From contig JAEDML010000045.1 of NCBI GenBank assembly GCA_016303035.1, positions 1-8,777 on the forward strand: a stretch of DNA of 8,777 bases, written 5' to 3'. Each line of letters opens with the position of its first letter. Positions within the stretch are counted from its first letter, which is position 1. A program made the position numbers and the translations under genes. Positions 6,499-8,777 of this stretch are shown in pieces. Source of the stretch: Clostridiaceae bacterium. Lineage in GTDB: Bacteria; Bacillota; Clostridia; Oscillospirales; Acutalibacteraceae. The notes below the pieces were generated by a model. The model did not search any database. It saw only the letters and a list, made by a program, of their open reading frames with translations, and was not told the DNA's origin.

Positions 6499-7359
6499 AT
6501 GAAAAAAATCATCAGTATTTTAACAGTAGTGCTTTTAGCACTCACAGCCTTTGCAGGCTGCGGCAAGGCAAAAATGGACGACAGCATCACGGTGCTCTCC
6601 CGCGAAGAGGGCTCCGGTACCAGAGGCGCGTTTATAGAGCTTCTCGGAATTGAGCAAAAGGACGCGGACGGCAACAAGGTTGATCACACAATTGAAACCG
6701 CTGAAACCACAAACTCAACCTCGGTTATGATGACCACCGTAGCAGGAAATACCTCGGCAATCGGATACATTTCATTAGGTTCGCTGAATGACACCGTAAA
6801 GGCGCTGAATGTAGACGGCGTTGAAGCCACGGCAGAAAATGTAAAGTCAGGCAAATATAAAGTATCAAGACCGTTTAACATTGCTACAAAAGGCGATGTA
6901 TCGGCAGTTGCTTCCGACTTTATCAACTTCATTATGAGTGAAGACGGACAGAAAATAGTTGAAGACAACGGTTATATCAGCGAAGGCAACAGCGGCGCCT
7001 TCTCAAGCGAAAAACCCACCGGCAAGATTACGGTAGGAGGCTCCTCCTCTGTAACGCCTGTAATGGAAAAGCTGAAAGAAGCCTATTTAAAGGTAAATTC
7101 AGGCGCTTCTATTGAGGTACAGCAAACCGATTCCACATCCGGTATGACAGGTACAATAGACGGTGTGCTTGATATAGGAATGGCCTCGCGCGAGCTTAAG
7201 GACAGCGAAAAAGAAGCCGGACTTAATTCCACGGCAATAGCGCTTGACGGTATCGCGGTAGTGGTAAACAACGATAACCCGTTAAACGAAATCACAAGCG
7301 AGCAGATAATGAAAATATACACCGGAGAAATAACACTCTGGAGTGAAATCGAGCAGTAA
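6499..7359 (+). CDS. pstS: Phosphate-binding lipoprotein PstS with circularly permuted domain order
   Basis: PstS is the extracytoplasmic phosphate receptor that feeds the PstCAB transporter. The 286-residue protein has a lipoprotein signal (MKKIISILTVVLLALTAFAG, with C21 as the lipid anchor). In ordinary PstS the mature chain starts with the GxSxxVxP segment and reaches EGSGTR mid-chain. Here the order is reversed. REEGSGTRG (35-43), AIGYISLGSL (87-96), VSRPFNIATKG (122-132) and QKIVEDNGYI (151-160) come first. After a short linker come KITVGGSSSVTPVMEKL (176-192), STSGM (212-216), MASREL (228-233), ALDGIAVVVNN (248-258) and YTGEITLWSEI (274-284). All the Ser/Thr/Arg phosphate-binding segments are kept. 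It is intact and strongly led by AAAAGGAG, and it heads the pst operon behind PhoP boxes, so it is probably functional. Identity as a PstS-family protein is certain from motifs; phosphate as ligand is inferred from context. Confidence 0.93.
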   Translation: MKKIISILTVVLLALTAFAGCGKAKMDDSITVLSREEGSGTRGAFIELLGIEQKDADGNKVDHTIETAETTNSTSVMMTTVAGNTSAIGYISLGSLNDTVKALNVDGVEATAENVKSGKYKVSRPFNIATKGDVSAVASDFINFIMSEDGQKIVEDNGYISEGNSGAFSSEKPTGKITVGGSSSVTPVMEKLKEAYLKVNSGASIEVQQTDSTSGMTGTIDGVLDIGMASRELKDSEKEAGLNSTAIALDGIAVVVNNDNPLNEITSEQIMKIYTGEITLWSEIEQ

Positions 7360-7376
7360 TCATAAACAATACCAGT

Positions 7377-7401
7377 CCGGCTTTGAAAAACTCAAAGCCG
7401 G
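7377..7401 (+). repeat. Stem-loop between pstS and pstC
   Basis: A perfect 10-bp inverted repeat has arms 7377-7386 (CCGGCTTTGA) and 7392-7401 (TCAAAGCCGG) and a 5-nt loop. It lies in the 70-nt gap between pstS and pstC. The next T-run (TTTT, about 7410) is short and some 9 nt away, so it is not a standard terminator. It may act as a partial terminator or as a 3' stabiliser of pstS mRNA, as in other binding-protein transporter operons where receptor is made in excess over permease. Confidence 0.7.
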
Positions 7402-7429
7402 CAAACTCGATTTTAAGAAAGGAATTCAG

Positions 7430-8281
7430 ATGCAAAAATTTAAAGAAGCTGCTATGAAAGCGGTGTTTCTGCTGTGTGCCTGCGCTTCCGTAATTTCCGT
7501 AGCGCTTATATGCATTTTTTTATTTATAAACGGGTTTCCGACTATTGCGGAAATAGGAGTTTTTAAATTTCTGTTAGGTACTAAGTGGAAGCCTCTGCAG
7601 GATCTGTACGGCATACTTCCCCAAATTGTAGGAAGTATTTATGTAACGGCAGGCGCAATTATTATCGGAGTGCCGATAGGCATTCTTTGTGCCGTTTATA
7701 TGGCAAAGTTCTGCCCTAAAAGGATTTACAGATTTATGAAGCCTATGGTTGATTTGCTTGCCGGAATACCCTCGATTGTTTACGGATTTTTCGGGCTTGT
7801 GGTAATCGTACCCGTTATGCGCAGTCTTTTCGGAGGCTCCGGCAAAAGCGTACTCACGGCTTCTGTTATGCTCGGTATAATGATATTGCCTACAATAATA
7901 AGCGTATCCGAATCTGCTATACGCGCAGTGCCCGACAGCTATTACGAGGGGGCTTTGGCTTTGGGAGCTACTCACGAGCGTTCGGTATTCGCAGCAACGC
8001 TGCCTGCGGCAAAATCAGGTATATCGGCAGGTGTTATTCTCGGCATAGGCAGAGCCGTAGGCGAAGCTATGGCGGTAAGCATGGTAGCGGGCAATCAGGC
8101 GATTATTCCTAACAGTATACTTTCGGGAGTACGGACGCTTACAACCAATATCGTACTTGAAATGGGCTACGCTGCCGACCTGCACCGCCGCGCGCTGATT
8201 GCCACTGCGGTAGTGCTGTTTGTATTTATTATGATAATAAATCTTCTGTTCTCCCTTGTGAAAAGGAGTGATTCGGTTTGA
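7430..8281 (+). CDS. pstC: Phosphate ABC transporter permease PstC
   Basis: PstC is one of two membrane subunits forming the phosphate channel of PstSCAB. The 283-residue protein has about six membrane spans, near residues 11-34, 63-91, 107-131, 141-160, 196-220 and 254-277. It carries the family signature LLAGIPSIVYGFFG (109-122). The cytoplasmic EAA loop YYEGALALGATHERSVFAATLPAA (171-194, quoted in pieces: EGALALGA then LPAAKSGI) contacts the ATPase PstB. The start is the ATG at 7430-7432, with AAAGGA ending 6 nt before it. An in-frame GTG at 7343 would overlap pstS and add 29 polar residues across the intergenic hairpin, which is unlikely. The stop overlaps the pstA start by 4 nt. Confidence 0.95.
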   Translation: MQKFKEAAMKAVFLLCACASVISVALICIFLFINGFPTIAEIGVFKFLLGTKWKPLQDLYGILPQIVGSIYVTAGAIIIGVPIGILCAVYMAKFCPKRIYRFMKPMVDLLAGIPSIVYGFFGLVVIVPVMRSLFGGSGKSVLTASVMLGIMILPTIISVSESAIRAVPDSYYEGALALGATHERSVFAATLPAAKSGISAGVILGIGRAVGEAMAVSMVAGNQAIIPNSILSGVRTLTTNIVLEMGYAADLHRRALIATAVVLFVFIMIINLLFSLVKRSDSV

Positions 8282-8777
8282 AAATAAGCATTAAACAAAA
8301 GCTTTATTCCTACAAAAAGCACCCCTTTTCATTTCTGCTTGCAGTAATAACCCACATTGCGGCTCTAATTACGGTTTCTTTGGCTTTAATACTTGTCGGA
8401 TATATTCTTATCAGGGGCGTACCCAACATAAAACCCGACCTGTTTGCGTGGAAATACACAAGCGAAAATGTTTCTATGATGCCTGCAATAATAAACACGG
8501 TAACAATGACCGTCCTTTCACTGCTCTTTGCAGTGCCGATAGGAGTATTTTCGGCAATTTATCTTGTAGAATACGCAAAGCGCGGAAGTATAACCGTTAA
8601 GATTATAAGGCTTACCACAGAAACGCTTGCAGGAATACCGTCTATTGTATTCGGTCTGTTCGGTTACCTGATATTTGTTGTAGCGATGAACTTTAATTAC
8701 TCTATGCTTTCGGGCTCGCTTACGCTTGCTATAATGATTCTGCCCACAGTAATGCGCACTACCGAGGAGGCGCTTAT
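8278..8777 (+). CDS. pstA: Phosphate ABC transporter permease PstA, N-terminal part (runs off the right edge)
   Basis: The second channel subunit of PstSCAB; 166 codons are present of roughly 280-300 usual for the family. The predicted start is a TTG (8278-8280), read as Met, supported by AAAAGGAG ending 8 nt upstream and by a TTGA overlap with the pstC stop. Membrane spans are visible near residues 20-45, 68-97, 115-137 and 147-160. LAGIPSIVFGLFGYL (117-131) is the counterpart of the same signature in PstC. The window stops in MILPTVMRTTEEAL, just as the EAA loop begins. The use of TTG with a tight overlap suggests coupled translation that balances PstC and PstA. pstB and phoU would be expected next but are not in view. 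Confidence 0.94.
   Translation, partial: MKISIKQKLYSYKKHPFSFLLAVITHIAALITVSLALILVGYILIRGVPNIKPDLFAWKYTSENVSMMPAIINTVTMTVLSLLFAVPIGVFSAIYLVEYAKRGSITVKIIRLTTETLAGIPSIVFGLFGYLIFVVAMNFNYSMLSGSLTLAIMILPTVMRTTEEAL

Noticed and set aside
6324..6653. Plus-strand frame spanning the pst promoter and the start of pstS
   Set aside because: It runs through the PhoP boxes, -10 and ribosome binding site and overlaps pstS out of frame; no ribosome binding site of its own.
7343..7429. GTG start giving PstC a 29-residue N-terminal extension
   Set aside because: It overlaps pstS, crosses the intergenic stem-loop and adds polar residues not typical of PstC; the ATG at 7430 has a good ribosome binding site.
7574..7975. 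Minus-strand reading frame of 133 codons inside pstC
   Set aside because: It is antisense to a clear permease gene, with Tyr/His-rich low-meaning translation and no start signals.

Overview
The window reads as chromosomal DNA of a low-to-moderate GC Clostridia-type Firmicute, most likely an Oscillospiraceae/Ruminococcaceae-like gut anaerobe. The grounds are strong AAGGAG-type ribosome binding sites, lysine-rich lipoprotein signal peptides with a lipobox cysteine, Bacillus-type PhoP boxes, the ywiB-argS gene pair and the sequence style of the PstS protein. This is inferred from protein and signal recognition alone; no database was searched. No mobile element, CRISPR array, rRNA or tRNA gene is visible, and both ends of the window cut through a gene.

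Left and middle (1-6251, minus strand): six genes run leftwards, nearly head to tail. They are murI (glutamate racemase), ywiB (DUF1934), argS (arginyl-tRNA synthetase), pncB (nicotinate phosphoribosyltransferase), a small uncharacterised lipoprotein, and lon (only the N-terminal 406 residues). murI/ywiB overlap by 3 nt and ywiB/argS by 20 nt, and pncB/lipoprotein are 4 nt apart, so much of the set is probably one housekeeping transcript started by an extended -10 promoter upstream of murI. Two spots look able to start transcription internally. One TATAAT lies just before pncB and another before lon, and each is followed at the expected start point by an inverted repeat. The one before lon is a 12-bp perfect hairpin abutting the lon ribosome binding site.

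Centre (6252-6498): a divergent intergenic region. Its right half carries four PhoP-box-like hexamers at 11/11/12-bp spacing ending 9 bp before a perfect TATAAT, which is the layout of a phosphate-starvation (PhoPR) activated promoter.

Right (6499-8777, plus strand): the start of a pst high-affinity phosphate ABC transporter operon: pstS (binding lipoprotein), pstC and the first part of pstA (membrane permeases). pstB and phoU would be expected beyond the right edge. The most unusual point is PstS. Its two halves are in the reverse of the usual order, with the EGSGTR half first and the GSSSVTP half second, inside one continuous reading frame with a normal signal peptide. This is a circular permutation of the periplasmic-binding-protein fold. 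A GC-containing stem-loop between pstS and pstC fits the usual need to make more binding protein than permease.
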